64,000 bases of DNA, from assembly GCA_000708835.1 (NCBI GenBank), contig DF236978.1:280264-344263 (forward strand), given 5' to 3'. The DNA comes from Klebsormidium nitens. Lineage: Eukaryota > Streptophyta > Klebsormidiophyceae > Klebsormidiales > Klebsormidiaceae. The notes under the pieces are model-generated. The model was not told the origin of the DNA. It ran no database searches and was given only the letters and a program-made list of their open reading frames with translations. The stretch's first letter is position 1, and each line of letters starts with the position of its first letter. Shown in pieces: positions 28,742 through 40,311 of the stretch. Position numbers and translations under genes: made by a program.

Positions 28742-29574
28742 ATGAGGTCGATTCGCAAGATCATTGACAAGGCAGCCAGATCGCAATTGGACCAAAACAA
28801 ATGGGTTCCGTCAGACCTTTGGCACTGGGCCTGTGATTGAAGCTAGAGGTCTAGAGGTGCTGAGTCAGATTTTGACTGGCTTTTACGAACTTGGAAGACA
28901 ATAAATCTCTGTACCATCGATATACAACAAGTGACCATCTATATACAAATCCAGAATATGATCATTAAGCTGTTCCAATTGGGCAATTTACTATGAAGCT
29001 ACTGGATCGTCCTCGAGTTGCGTACACGACCAATGAACAGCGATATAATCAAGTGCGGCCTTATAGGCGTCCGACAGTACCACATGGTGCCGGCCGGGGC
29101 ACATTGTACTAAGTATGTCACCTATGTTCAGCTACCACTGTGACAGCTTATATGCCGCGCGACCGACTCTGTGTAGGCTTCGCTATGAATCGATACAATA
29201 TCCACACGGGGGCACATACACCCGGCCGCGCGCGGCTGCATCTAGCTGCGTAATTAAGTATGCAAATTATAACACGCATTCTGTACGGACCGTGTATTTA
29301 GCCCGAGACCGGGGCCCACGCCTTATAGGCATCGTTAACTAATAATGATGAGTCCACGGTGAATGGAAGTGCATAGCCATGCCTACTGTTGATCCAATTG
29401 AACGATCGGAAGTCATGATTCCAGAGCCGTCTGACCTTTGGAGAAAGGAGACAACACCCTTCAGATCCGGAAATAGGCATCCAGGTAGATCCGTGTTTTT
29501 TCGCTTGCTTCTTGTTTGTCTATATGCGGGCTATGATTAAGTATGTGGTGGTAATGTTACAAAGGCGGCCTTAG
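28742..29574. other. Convergent intergenic region
   Basis: Between the GNAT stop (+) and the DHHC stop (-). AT-rich, with near-repeated ATATACAA words around 28918-28945 and a GC patch near 29222. No supported gene. Confidence 0.5.
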
Positions 29575-32500
29575 TCAGCAACAGCTATAGTAGTCGTTCT
29601 CGAGCCAAGTTGACGTCACGGACCGCTCCCGCAACTCGTCAAGGCTCGGCAGCTCGTACACTGGCACGTTTGACGTGCTCGCGCAGCAAAATCTGGCGAG
29701 GTTAGTGGCGCACCCTTTACTGAAGGGCGACACGTTGTCCGGAAGAGGCCTGAGGGAAGCAACAAACAAAGAAGGCATCAGATTTCGGCTTATGCCCAAA
29801 AAGAGAGCCGTTCAACGACCTTGGTCTTTAGACGAAGCGTTTGGAACTTTGGGCCCCGGGGTCAACCGGCCCGTCGACGTTTCCGTCTACCGATTGCCCT
29901 AGGTTCGTCTCCCAAGCCGGGAGCATCTAGAGCCAGAAAAGACAAGCTAACGCACAGGCACCCAAAGAGGAGATCCCACGTAGAAGCAAGCAGAAAGATC
30001 GTTCACAAAGAGAGCCTTCAGCAGACGAGGTCCCCTGCTCCAATCTTTGCTGCGCCAAGGCCGTACAGAGGTATTTCCGTCCCTTACTTTGGAAAATTGG
30101 GAAACACAGAAACTACAAGAGCTGTAGCACTCGCTGACGGTCTGGCCGGAATCAACTTGGCCTGGAATCAGGCTACCGTTGTTTTTGTGACTCCGTTCTC
30201 CTATCCTGGACCCTTGCAAGGCGGACCACGTGACCGGGAGCCTCACCTAAGATATGCTATTCGTTTTCGCCTGGTGGTTTCGTAAGTTGTTTGATCAGTC
30301 GCAGCCAGGTACCTGCAAGGAGTTGCGCAGATGACATCACTCAGCGTCAGCGAGGCGGCGACAGCAAAGAACTACGTACAGACCGAGGTGTCGCAACCTG
30401 CGTCACACTTCTTTCAGCTACCTGCCCTTCAGGTGGACATTCTTTCAAAAGCCCTCCTGAGTCAGATCGACTCGACTGGCCAGTAGCCTCGGACTTGGGG
30501 ACACGATCCAGGAAATGCATTCGTGTTCTCTTCCAGAAAGCGCATCCACATGTGACAAGACTCGAACGAGTTGCGGGCACATTGTCCTTTCACGGTCCGA
30601 CAGCGAACTCATCGTTGTCCACGACAAAGGGATTCCTCAGGCCCACGCAACCACGCTTCCCGAGCACCAAAGTTCGTCAAGCACAAAGAGCCGGCACAAC
30701 GCGTTTGCGAGCTGCGCATAAGGGCATGATCTTTGATAAACTCTGTAAGCCTCCTTCGTCTTCCGTCTTTCTTCTTCGTCTTCTCTGTCATCTGCTGACG
30801 TGACTTTGTTTTTCCTTGTTCTCATTCCTGCGCACGATCCCGAAGAGTACTAAGATAAGTTGCCCGAAACTCACCCGTGAAAGACGAGCAACGCGACGAG
30901 GAAGATGAGGAAGCATATCAACGTGATGGTGTCCAGGATCATAAACACGTTCAACGAGAACCTGCACACCGACGAGACGCACTGCGTAAGAGGTGACGCG
31001 AAACGCCTGAAAGAGATTGAAAGCTTCTGAGGAAGAAAGAACAGAGACTCGCACCGGGACACGGACCGTCCGCTGCACACGAGCCCTTGCTCTGGTCGTT
31101 CCAGTCGAGCGCCAGAAGAGAGTCCAGACGCCGAGGCAAGATTTGAACACTCAGGCTAAAGGCCGAAGTCAAAAGGAAAAACCAAAGCCACACGCCAATC
31201 TACGACCCGTCCCCTGCTCACCAGCCCTCGGTTTGGTCGTTCCAGTCGAGCGCCGACACGTTGATCGCGACGGTCCAGACGCCGAGGCAGGACTGGAAGA
31301 AGAGGTACCACCAGAAGCGGCGGTGGTTGCGGTAGCCGACGCAGGTGCCGACCCAGAAGCAGTGGTGGTCGAAGCGCAGCACGCAGCGGTCGCACTCGTG
31401 GCAGTGCTTCGTGCGCAGCGGCTGCCACACGCCGCAGTACGTGCACCGCTTGCCGCTGCATAGCGGAAAGGGAATCGGTGTTGAAGGTGTCAAGTGAGGA
31501 TGAGGGAGTTAATTTCTGGAGTGGATAAGCAGTCATTAAAGGGCCACACGCCGCAGTACGTGCACCGCTTGCCGCTTGCCGCTGAGAAAGTGTGCGGGGA
31601 AAAACGAGTCCGGTACTTGATCGCCTGGTATTCTTTTCAGGAACTTGTGTAAGTGAGCGATGAAATGAGAATGTGTACTGGCGCGCCACGTGCTACAGTA
31701 GGTGCTCCGCTTGCCGCTGCACAGAGAAGAGGCGGTTTGCGTTGCATGGACGAAGGAAGGTGTGAGCCGTTTGTACCTTTCGCGATATGTTGGCCCGGAC
31801 TCGGGTGTCCATTGCTGCGGAAACGGATGAGTTGCCCAAAAATTCAGGCAATTTTAGCTCAGCGCATCGAATATTCAGTTAAGTGCGGGTCCGAGATCTA
31901 ATGCAGCAATACACACAACCAACCCTACAACGAACTGTCCAAATCGCTGAATCTGGAGGAACGGTTTCTTGGAGATAGAGTTCAGTCCGTGCTTTGAGCG
32001 TCAAAGACTTGCCGTTAGCGACACACTCCTGCCTTTGTGAGACGTTCTTTCGATCTTACGACCGATGGCACACCGCTTTCGATGTGTGCCCAAGATTTGT
32101 CTCTTTCTCCCAGATTTGCCGGGAACCTGAGTGCAAAGGGTCCCCATCCCAGCTGCATTGTCCAGCCCAATAGACGCACAGACTTTCTACGAAGCAGAAC
32201 CTTACCTGTTATACCGACTCAACGACGGCGACTTCGGCGTCGACGTCCCCCCATTCTCCTCCAAGCGCCCCGTGCTCCTGCTCTTCCCCAGCAGGGGGCT
32301 CCTTTCCCCCGCTTCCGCCCCCCCCGGAACCAATCGCGCCCCCGAAATATTCACCACCATTTCGCCAGGCTTCTTGAACGCCAGAGTTCGGTCCGCCAGA
32401 TTCGGCGCGCCCTTCTCTAAGTCCCGCCCCGAGTGGCCGTTTGCGCAGGCCCCGTCGCACAGGAGCTCCGTCACGGTGTCACCGCGCGGCGCTCGCCTTG

Positions 32501-34800
32501 ATTCCCTGCGAGATGCACTGCTTTCAACAAGTGCACTGGGTGAACCAAAACGCCTTTTTCTTTTTCTGGGGTGCCGAAACTTTCGATCTGTGTTTGCTCT
32601 GTCACGGTGTCGTCGCGCGGTGCTCGCCTGGGGTTTCTGCAAGATCCACCGTTTTCATTAAAGCTCCGACTCCAAAGAAGGTCAGAACTCCGAATTCAAA
32701 AGAGAGAGATCTTCACTAAGAATCACAATCAGAAACGGTGCGTAATTTCATCAGCGGTGGATCGAGTCCCGTCGCATAGAACGGTGTCGTCGCGGCGCTC
32801 AGCTAAAATTCCTGCAAGTTCAATATATATAAGAACAACTCTGAGTTCCAAAATAACGAAGGTTTTCTTCGGTTCTTGCTTGAAATAGTGGCGTAGTCTA
32901 TCACTACGGGATCGTCGGAGCAAATCCCGTCGAAGTAAAGATTGATCAGATGTCACGCCGCGGCGCTCGCCTGATTCCCCCTCCAGAACACTTCTAACGA
33001 GCCCACCCCCCCGCCACGAACGAGAAAAATGAGGCCTGCTAAGCTCCGTTCCGCTTTGGTCCCTGGTACTCTCTAATGCGACCCTTCAGCAGCCGGTCAA
33101 AAGTGCTGAGGTGAGGATTCCTTTCACGCAGGCCTACTAAAACGGCTCAGCAACCGTTTTTTTTTGTCCTGCCTCTCCAATGTCCTGTGTGTAACAAATA
33201 GAAGATTTGAAGATGTTACCTTTTCAGCACCTGGTCCAATTTCAACCCCAAAAATGACGACCTCTACTACCATGGGCAAAACCAATCTCAGAACTAAGAG
33301 GTAGACGCGAAGCTCCTCACCGCGGTTCCGAGCTCGTCCTAACCACCGCTTCTCCTTGCGCGAGTCCCCGCTTCGCAGGCTGGGGACTCATGATGCCGAG
33401 GCGAGCGGTATCGTACATGCTAGGGACTTCACTAAGGTTCAGAAGGGACGCGTGCCGGGTAGGGGTCCTCGAGTCTCGAAACTGGCCGCTGCCGCCGGCC
33501 CGTTGAAGGACTAGGCTTCTGCAGGACACGAAACCAATCAAGGGCGCTTAAAGTGGGCTTAGGCGTCACGCTGGCGACATCGTCGAGTTGTGGCAACGAC
33601 CCGAGTTCACAGAATGAGCATCAATTTACTCGCGCATGGTTGCCGCCTGCTTGGCCGGCCGACCGATCAGGAGGTGCAATAGTGAGTGCAGACATCCTCT
33701 TCGACGGAAGGTTTCAGCGCTTACTTTCGTAAATTTTAAGGGTGCCCTCGGCACTGAAACGCTTAGCTTCTCCAAAGGGTTGAAAGAATCGTGTCCCCAC
33801 GCAGTTTCCAGTGACACCCACAGTATGGGGCATGGCTCGAAAAGAGGGCTGCGAATGTTCACCTGCGTGGGCTCAGGGGGGAATCCTCTGGAGGCCCCCA
33901 GGTCCGGACCTCTTTCATAACCTCGTCAACATATCTGCGACACAATCCAGAGGGTGGCATGAGCTAGAGGTTTGGAGGAACTCCACGAGATCACGAGAGG
34001 TCAACACACAGCTGCAGTGGAAAGATAAATCGCATAACCCGAGTCACATCATAAGGAGAAGGTTGCTCTTTTGGTGGGAAATGAAAGCCTATGGATCTTA
34101 AACTTTTCAAGCTGTTTGACCACTTTTACTTTGAAGCCTCTACATCCAAGAAGATTGTCTAAATCCGATTCCATCAAAAGGCGTCTGAAACTCTGGAAGG
34201 AAGTAAGGGCGGAGTGGAAACATACCCTGGAGACGAGCCGCACACGTAAAGGTAACTGGAGACAGTGGCAGAGAGTAGAAGCAGGTAGGAGCCTAAGAAC
34301 CTGCGCACAAGGGCGTTGATAAGACCATGAAGTTCAAAAGTCTTCTTTACCACCGTTAAAATCCACAAGTGCAACAGAATGCTGTCTGGTTTCAGCCCAG
34401 CAATGACAGCAGGAGCAATGTGACCGACTGCTTGTTCCCACACCCATCGCGATGCAGCGTCTCGTACTACATTTGGTGCAGTGACACTAGGACCACCAGA
34501 GAGCTGAACCGTTAAAAAGCTGCACCGCCATTTGAGCACTCTGTTGATGCTGGAGCAGGAAGAAACTCAACATTGAGCGATTGGTAGCCACCCTCAAGGT
34601 TTGAAGTTGACTCCTTACCAGTAGTTCCCTTCTCGCCAAGACCTCGACAGGTCCGAATCCACAACACAGACCACTCCAATGGCAGCCGAGTGCAGGGCCA
34701 ACCAACACAAGCGGGCGCTCCAAGCAGAGCTTACCACTGTGAACAGAGTGGGAGTGTCAAGCACAAAACATTCACAACAAAAGCCAGGCATGGTCTTCAA
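29575..34800 (-). CDS. DHHC protein S-acyltransferase (palmitoyltransferase), 5' end unresolved
   Basis: Integral membrane enzyme that attaches palmitate to cysteines of target proteins, usually at Golgi, vacuole or plasma membrane. Supported exons on the minus strand: 34300-34226, 32505-32206, 31455-31222, 30961-30875 and the last, 29752-29575. The first four join in phase 2. The cysteine-rich core contains CTYCGVWQPLRTKHC, HECDRCV and DHHCFWVGTCVG, with DHHC as the catalytic motif. Membrane spans: FLGSYLLLLSATVSSYLYV before the core, FWWYLFF and VFMILDTITLICFLIFLVALLVF after it. The exon 32505-32206 encodes a Ser/Gly-rich cytosolic loop (ERSPLLGKSRS). The C-terminus (FSKGCATNLARFCC, then an acidic tail ending YYSCC) fits plant DHHC proteins. 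One exon between 30875 and 29752 and the N-terminal exon(s) are missing; 34740-34630 is a candidate (ends before GTAAGG). The closest plant type appears to be PAT10-like. Confidence 0.85.
31076..31150 (-). repeat. Copy of a DHHC exon tail with its splice donor
   Basis: The real exon ends at 31222 with codons for SCLGVWT...ALDWNDQTEGW before GTGAGC. About 141 bp further along the minus strand the sequence again gives SCLGVWT and, after a frame change, LALDWNDQSKG, followed by a GT at 31080-31079. The frame change and the altered donor (GTGTGC) suggest a dead copy. Confidence 0.85.
31545..31725 (-). repeat. Two copies of the DHHC cysteine-rich exon head upstream of the real exon
   Basis: The real exon starts at 31455 after TATGCAG (reads GKRCTYCGVW). 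Copies with acceptor plus exon head start at 31581 (TCTCAG, with an extra 7-nt CGGCAAG) and 31716 (GTGCAG). Spacings are 126 and 135 bp. The first matches for about 40 nt, the second for about 30 nt with substitutions. Confidence 0.85.
32590..32985 (-). repeat. Three copies of another DHHC exon head, with acceptors
   Basis: The real exon begins at 32505 after CTCGCAG (GCGAGCGCCGCGCGGTGACACCG). Copies begin at 32636 after CTTGCAG, 32811 after CTTGCAG and 32980 after CTGGAG. Spacings are 131, 175 and 169 bp. The 32811 copy extends to the CTATGCGACGGG stretch that matches CTGTGCGACGGG of the real exon, with an internal deletion. Confidence 0.85.
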
Positions 34801-36078
34801 GGTTTCCTTACATGAGCATTTTGAATGTCGGTTGCTTGGCAGGCAACTGCTTCACCTCAACGGAAACCTTTCAAGCGAAAGGTTTGAAAGGTTGGAGTTC
34901 CTTGGGAAAAGCAGAATCTCTACAAGGCTGAGCAAAGATTAATGTAATTCGCGCTTAAGTATAACAGTCATGTACCTCGCTGAACTACCAGCTATGAGGG
35001 CCCAACTTGAATTTTTCGGGCCCATCATAACATCGCCCACCAGCTCGAGCCACCCATCTTGAACGATTCTGATTGGACTTATTTCTAAATCCCTTCCGGC
35101 AATACTCTACCTCCCAACTTCCAAGCACTTACCGTCTCTTTCTAAAATGCTATCGAAGAATCCAGCCAATGGAACCTTTACATTCCAAAAACCACCTCTT
35201 CACCAAACCATCAGCACCAAAAGACCCACCTTCCTGGTGCCTCATGGAGCGTGGCGATGACGCCTGCAATGGTGGGGGGGTCCTCGGGGAAAGGGCGTCC
35301 ACCACTTGGCGAGCATAGCTGCTGCCAGCCATAGCATCCGAACTCTTACGCACTTCCCGCAAAATTTTTTTTAAGCCTCGATCAGCATGCAACCGGCTGA
35401 GATGAGACTCACCCCATTGGAAGAGTGCTCAACCGAAAGATAACGTCGCCCCTGCCTGAGTACATTGAGAACGCTTCGCTTGCAGCAGCAAGGTCTGCAT
35501 CCTGCCAGTGCAGGATGGTGCAGCCTGCAGGACTTCCTTGGGAAAGACTGGAACTTCAAGTGGAAGTTGGATCTCTGGTCATGAAATGAAAACAGGGCCA
35601 CTAACCATGTTGTTTACATCCAAACCACCACCAGCGCGAGCGTTATGCGCAAACCTTACCACGTGGATCCTGTGGACCTGATTCAAGGAAGGTTAGCTGT
35701 CGATTGATGCATCGGAGGGCCATCCTTACTCTGCGTTGTCAGGCTGAGGGTTACGGTTGCAGGTTTGAGCCACCACTAACCACAGGGTTTTCGGGCTACC
35801 TTAACCTGGCTAGCTCTTGTTGAGTCGTTGAGTCTTGACACTGACAGTGTGAGAAGCTGTGGAGAATGAGCTGCAAGCTGTCGATCACAGCTTCACAAGA
35901 ACTACAAGTTCAAGAAGAAACGAAGCTTGCCGCATCCTTCTATAAGAAAGTGACGTGACGCCAGGCGGTCAGAGTGTTGTGCTGCTTGATCAGGCGAAGC
36001 ATTTCTCTTGTTAACAAGCCGCTCTGCTCAGATCTCTTGCTGCACATTTTGGAGTCTACGTCGCACACCACCAAGAAG
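34801..36078. promoter_or_regulatory. Divergent region: 5' part of DHHC gene and promoter of the 36079 gene
   Basis: Contains the unresolved N-terminal exon(s) and promoter of the DHHC gene on the minus strand and the promoter of the next gene on the plus strand. A minus-strand frame at 35338-35150 starting MAGSSYARQVVDAL could be a first exon, but I cannot join it. No repeats or RNA genes are seen. Confidence 0.35.
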
Positions 36079-39000
36079 ATGGAGACTGTTTTGAACAGGT
36101 TCAGTGGCTCTCTTGACCTTCCTAGGATGCGGACGAGCCCACATTGCACCGGGGGATCACAATCACCAGCAGATGTATCAGTAGAACAGCATGCTAGGCT
36201 CAATCTCAGAGTGCCTACGCAATCGCATGAACAGCTTAGAAACAATAGAGGGAGTCTACGCCGCCGAATGGGTGGTTCTTACATAGGGATCTCTGATAGA
36301 GTGAACTTCTTTGCGAAGCTGTCAACATGTCAGCATTGGGGCCGATTGTCACATGGGAGAGAAGAGCAAAGTAGAAAAGGTGTAGCCAAGCCTGGAAGAC
36401 AAGTGGGGAGGAACATAATGTGTACTGCTTTGCCTTCCGAGTCGGACAAGGTAGAAGCTGCCAGGTCAAAGATCCGAGTGTCCCTGGAAGATCTTGTCAG
36501 CAGTTTGGAGGAACTCTCACGCTCCCTACAAAGGGTTACTTCTTCTCTGAGCCACACCCTCTCGAGTCTTGACTCGGAGATTGCTTCCAGCAACTTACCA
36601 AGCATAGAAAAGCAATACATGCAGCAAGGCAGTTTCGGAAGAAGGGCTCAAAGTGATCTTCCCAATCAGTTTAGTGGCGAGGGCCTCCCAGAGGCAGAGG
36701 AGAGAAATGCAGTTGTCAGCAAAGTCGCCTTCAAGCTTCAGCAAGCATTTGTGCAGGCACGAGTGGACTTCTTGGGGAAGCCTTTCCAGGTGAGGGGCTT
36801 CGCAAAATTCCTTTGTTTCCAGCAAGAGTGTGGTCAACAACATTGGTTCTTTGTCAGGCAGGCTTGTAATCACCTGAAAGCTCTGCTTACCCGCCCTCAG
36901 CTCCACGCCTGAGTGGGTCAGACTGGGATCGTCGGAGTGGAAGTTCGTCAGGTTTGCCTGGCGGTCAGGGCTTAAACATGTCAAACACTTTGAGTCGAGA
37001 CAGCATGGCTTTGGTCATGGGGCTTCATCGTCCTCTTATCGTAGTAGACTAGAATTATGTTGCTGCTTAACTGGCTTGGAAAGTTGCATTGAACATGGGT
37101 TCACCTTGGGTGGTCGGTGATAGAGGAGCAAACAAGGTCGACCAACTATCTTCTAATGGCAGTTGAGTATTGGTGCCTGCCCCTTCGTCTTGTCTGCCAT
37201 GCTGTCAAATACTTTGCCTCTTCATTCAGTCAGTGAGCTTGAATTGTTTCAAAGCGTACCACCTCTTCATTGATTGCATCATTCTCACCCCTTCAATCCA
37301 AGCTAGCCAACACACTTTTCATTTGCTCTTTGCATCGACGGGGAAGTGCTAGGCTCTCTCATCTTGGAACATGCAAGTGCAGTCTGGTTTGAACCCCTTC
37401 GGCTGAGACGTGCAGTTGGCTTATATCTCCACTATTACATGTTCGGTTCACAGACTACCTTTTCATTGTTGGGGCCGCGGATGCGCTTTTACCCAATCTG
37501 GTCCATACAGAGTCTCATCTCTAACCACCTTACTGTAAACATATTGTCCTTCTTTCTCATGCCATCATGGCGGTTTTTCTGCAGCTTGCGCTTGAGGAGT
37601 TTGTGGACTGCACGATGCGCGTGTACGCCTTGGGGGTGGACTTGCTCACTCTGCAGCTGCAGCTCGTGCTGGCGGAGCGCGCCTACTACGGAAAGGACCT
37701 CGCGGAGGACGTCCAGGAGATGGTGACGCAGGTAAGTAAAAGAAGTCCCTTTCTTTTCACCTCATCAATTGAATCTCCATTGAAGTTTACAATTGTATTG
37801 GAGTCGGGACGCTTTGGATGTCGCCTGAAACAAGAACACCAAAGGGAGTGAATTCAGGCTTTGTCTCTGGGTCCAGCGAATGGCGTCACGGGTGGAGGAG
37901 CATGACCCTTACATGTCGTCAGATTGGGCCGCACGTATTGACCACAGGGAACACTCAAGTCCAATTTCTGGCCGTCGCGTTGCCAAAGTGCGGCCACCGG
38001 AGGGCCATGCTGTATGATGATGGCCCTCAGTAGTGCTGGGGCTGAGATGTAGTGACGGAGCGTAGTCATGGCCTAAACCTGAGCTGCTAATCCAGATCTT
38101 CGTCATTGGACGAACTCGTGACCACCTCAATTCATGTATCCGATTTCGAAAGCTCCATGTTTCAGGTACGGGCTTCTCAACTGACGTATGTATGTATGTA
38201 TTTAACGATTTGCAATTGACGACAATTGACCTTCGATCAGGTCGGCCCCCGAATCATCACCAGTCCAATACGGGCTCTTTATAAACGAACCTTCTATGGT
38301 GCAGAACGCCGCCCTTACATCGTTCCGTGGAATCTTCGTAGAAGGGCATCCTTTCCCGTGTTCTGAGAACTCGTCACAGTCGACCATCGTTTTCGGAGAG
38401 GATCTTTAAAGTGGGCGTAGGCCATGCATGGACACCCTAAGGCCATCTACGGTGGTGGGGGCCCAAATAAGCCCAAGTTGCAATCTGGTCCGTTCAAAAA
38501 GACTCAGATGCACGAAGTGTGCATTTCCGGAGCTTTGAAATCGGACGCCCACTTTAAGGAAGGTGCATGACAAATCCGAGGCACCTACTCATCCCGTGAT
38601 GGTACTCGATTGTGTCTATATTCGGACGAAGGAACTTGACACTTTTGCATCAACCTGATGGTAATGTCAACCTCTTTCAGGAAGGCCACGTGCGAGCCAT
38701 GTGGATACGGCTCGCTTACATCACGCTCAACCACGCCGCGGAAGTGAAGGCTGCGAAAGAAGGGGACCAGTCAGCGGCCGACATCCGGATAGACCCCCAG
38801 GAGGACTTAGGCGGGCAGGGGCAGTTTGTGAAGTCGGTTATCAAGATGCACTTAGAGCAAGGCCTCACGCTTGACCGGCTGAAGTTAGAACAGGTGAGAT
38901 TATTTCAAAGTTGTGACTGCTCCGGATCGCGTTTGAACATGGGTTGTGCAGATCGCTTCCGTCCGAGTGCGCTGCGTCTGTGAATGTTTGTGACCTTTGT

Positions 39001-39298
39001 TCGTTGCTGTGAGATGGTGCCTAGTAATTCTCCCTCAGTCACATTTGCAAAGGGAATCCAGAAGGTAAGAGACATCAAAGCTTGTCGTTCACCACGAGGG
39101 CCGTTGTTCTGAATGTAGCTCTCTTGATGTAGCTCTTCTAGAGCTAGGTCGCACAGCCATTGCCTTTTCAAATGATCAACGGCATTTGCTTTGCAGGCTT
39201 ATGCCGAGAAGACGGACTCTCCTGCGATAGAGGCCTTGCAGCAGAGCCACTACTTGATTCTGATGACCCTTGCAAAAGCTCTGGGAGAGTATGAATAA
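36079..39298 (+). CDS. Conserved-looking, probably plastid-targeted protein of unknown function, 4 exons
   Basis: Exons: 36079-36789, 37585-37731, 38681-38893, 39197-39298. All introns are phase 0 with GT-AG borders, giving 390 aa. The first ~120 residues are rich in Ser, Arg and Lys and poor in acids, as in a plastid transit peptide. The mature part is mostly alpha-helical and charged: SLEDLVSSLEELSRSLQRVT, EEFVDCTMRVYALGVDLL, LQLQLVLAERAYYGKDL, AMWIRLAYITLNHAAEV and the C-terminal IEALQQSHYLILMTLAKAL. There are no transmembrane segments or known catalytic motifs. I do not recognise the family. A soluble helical scaffold or assembly factor is possible, but no function can be assigned. Upstream in-frame ATGs exist (for example 35974), but 36079 best fits the transit-like N-terminus. 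Confidence 0.75.
38186..38201. repeat. GTAT microsatellite in an intron
   Basis: Four near-complete GTAT units in the intron between exons 2 and 3 of the gene starting at 36079. Confidence 0.8.
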
Positions 39299-40311
39299 CT
39301 CTCACCAATCTGCCGCCAACAGCAGGATTAACCTCTGATGTAATTGCTCATCGGCATTCTTTTGCAATCAGAAGAGTGGATTGAATCAACACAAAACTAG
39401 TCGATTGCCGGCTCCGACTAAAACCGTCGCTGCTGCGCCGTGAGCGCTCTAGTCACCAACCTGCATGCTACGTTTCTCGTACTTGAAAATGACCAACAAT
39501 TTTTAGCGCGGCACATCTGCGCATGCAAGGATGGCGCATACGTGACGTTCAGATTCAAGATTTCACGCGCGCAATTCTTTTGAGGATGCGTCCATGACGT
39601 CATGTCGACGATGATGTGACGCGCGGTCATGCATTTCGATGACATAGCCTGGTACCACCGGCCTGTCCATGCGCAGAACCGTCGTCGGGTAATCGAGTCG
39701 AAGTCACTACAACTTCCATGAGATCAGGAGCATATGTTCAATGATCATGATGCAACACCGTCGCGCCATTCACTAGATGTCGGACTTGCACCCGTGTTTG
39801 GACCAGCCGCCGCACTGCAGCACAGTCCGACTCATCATTGCCGCCATTTTATAGCACCTAGGCAGGCCGCGCTTGGAGTCCGGCCTTGCCTGCGCGGGCG
39901 CCTAAACAACATCAAACAAGATACCTCCCACATTGAAACCGAGCGATTTGCCATTAGCTACAGGGTTTTCGGGACTATCGTAAACAAGGGGCTGAAACAG
40001 GCTGAGCTTTATCTACCTCTTTGAGACTAGAGCGTGCTTGTCCGTGAGGCAGGTAGCACTAGGCGAGGTAAATTTTGCGGCCGTCGTATCGAACATACGA
40101 CCCTCGGACTGCCACCTGTCAATCAAAGTTGCTACAGGGCCACATAGCACTACTGATCTCGACTTGTAGGCTGTACATAGATCCCTCCTACTCTTCTTTC
40201 ACGTGTGCAGTTCTGCAGGATCGGACCTCCCTGAGTGTCCTGGTAGGAACAACATCGACATCCCAAGTGCCGGTGGCATACACAAATTGGCCGTCCCAAC
40301 TATTTCAATGC
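39299..40311. other. Convergent intergenic region
   Basis: Between the stops of the 390-aa protein gene (+) and the ERMP1-like gene (-). Several TGACGTC/TGACGC words cluster at 39540-39620. No supported gene. Confidence 0.5.
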
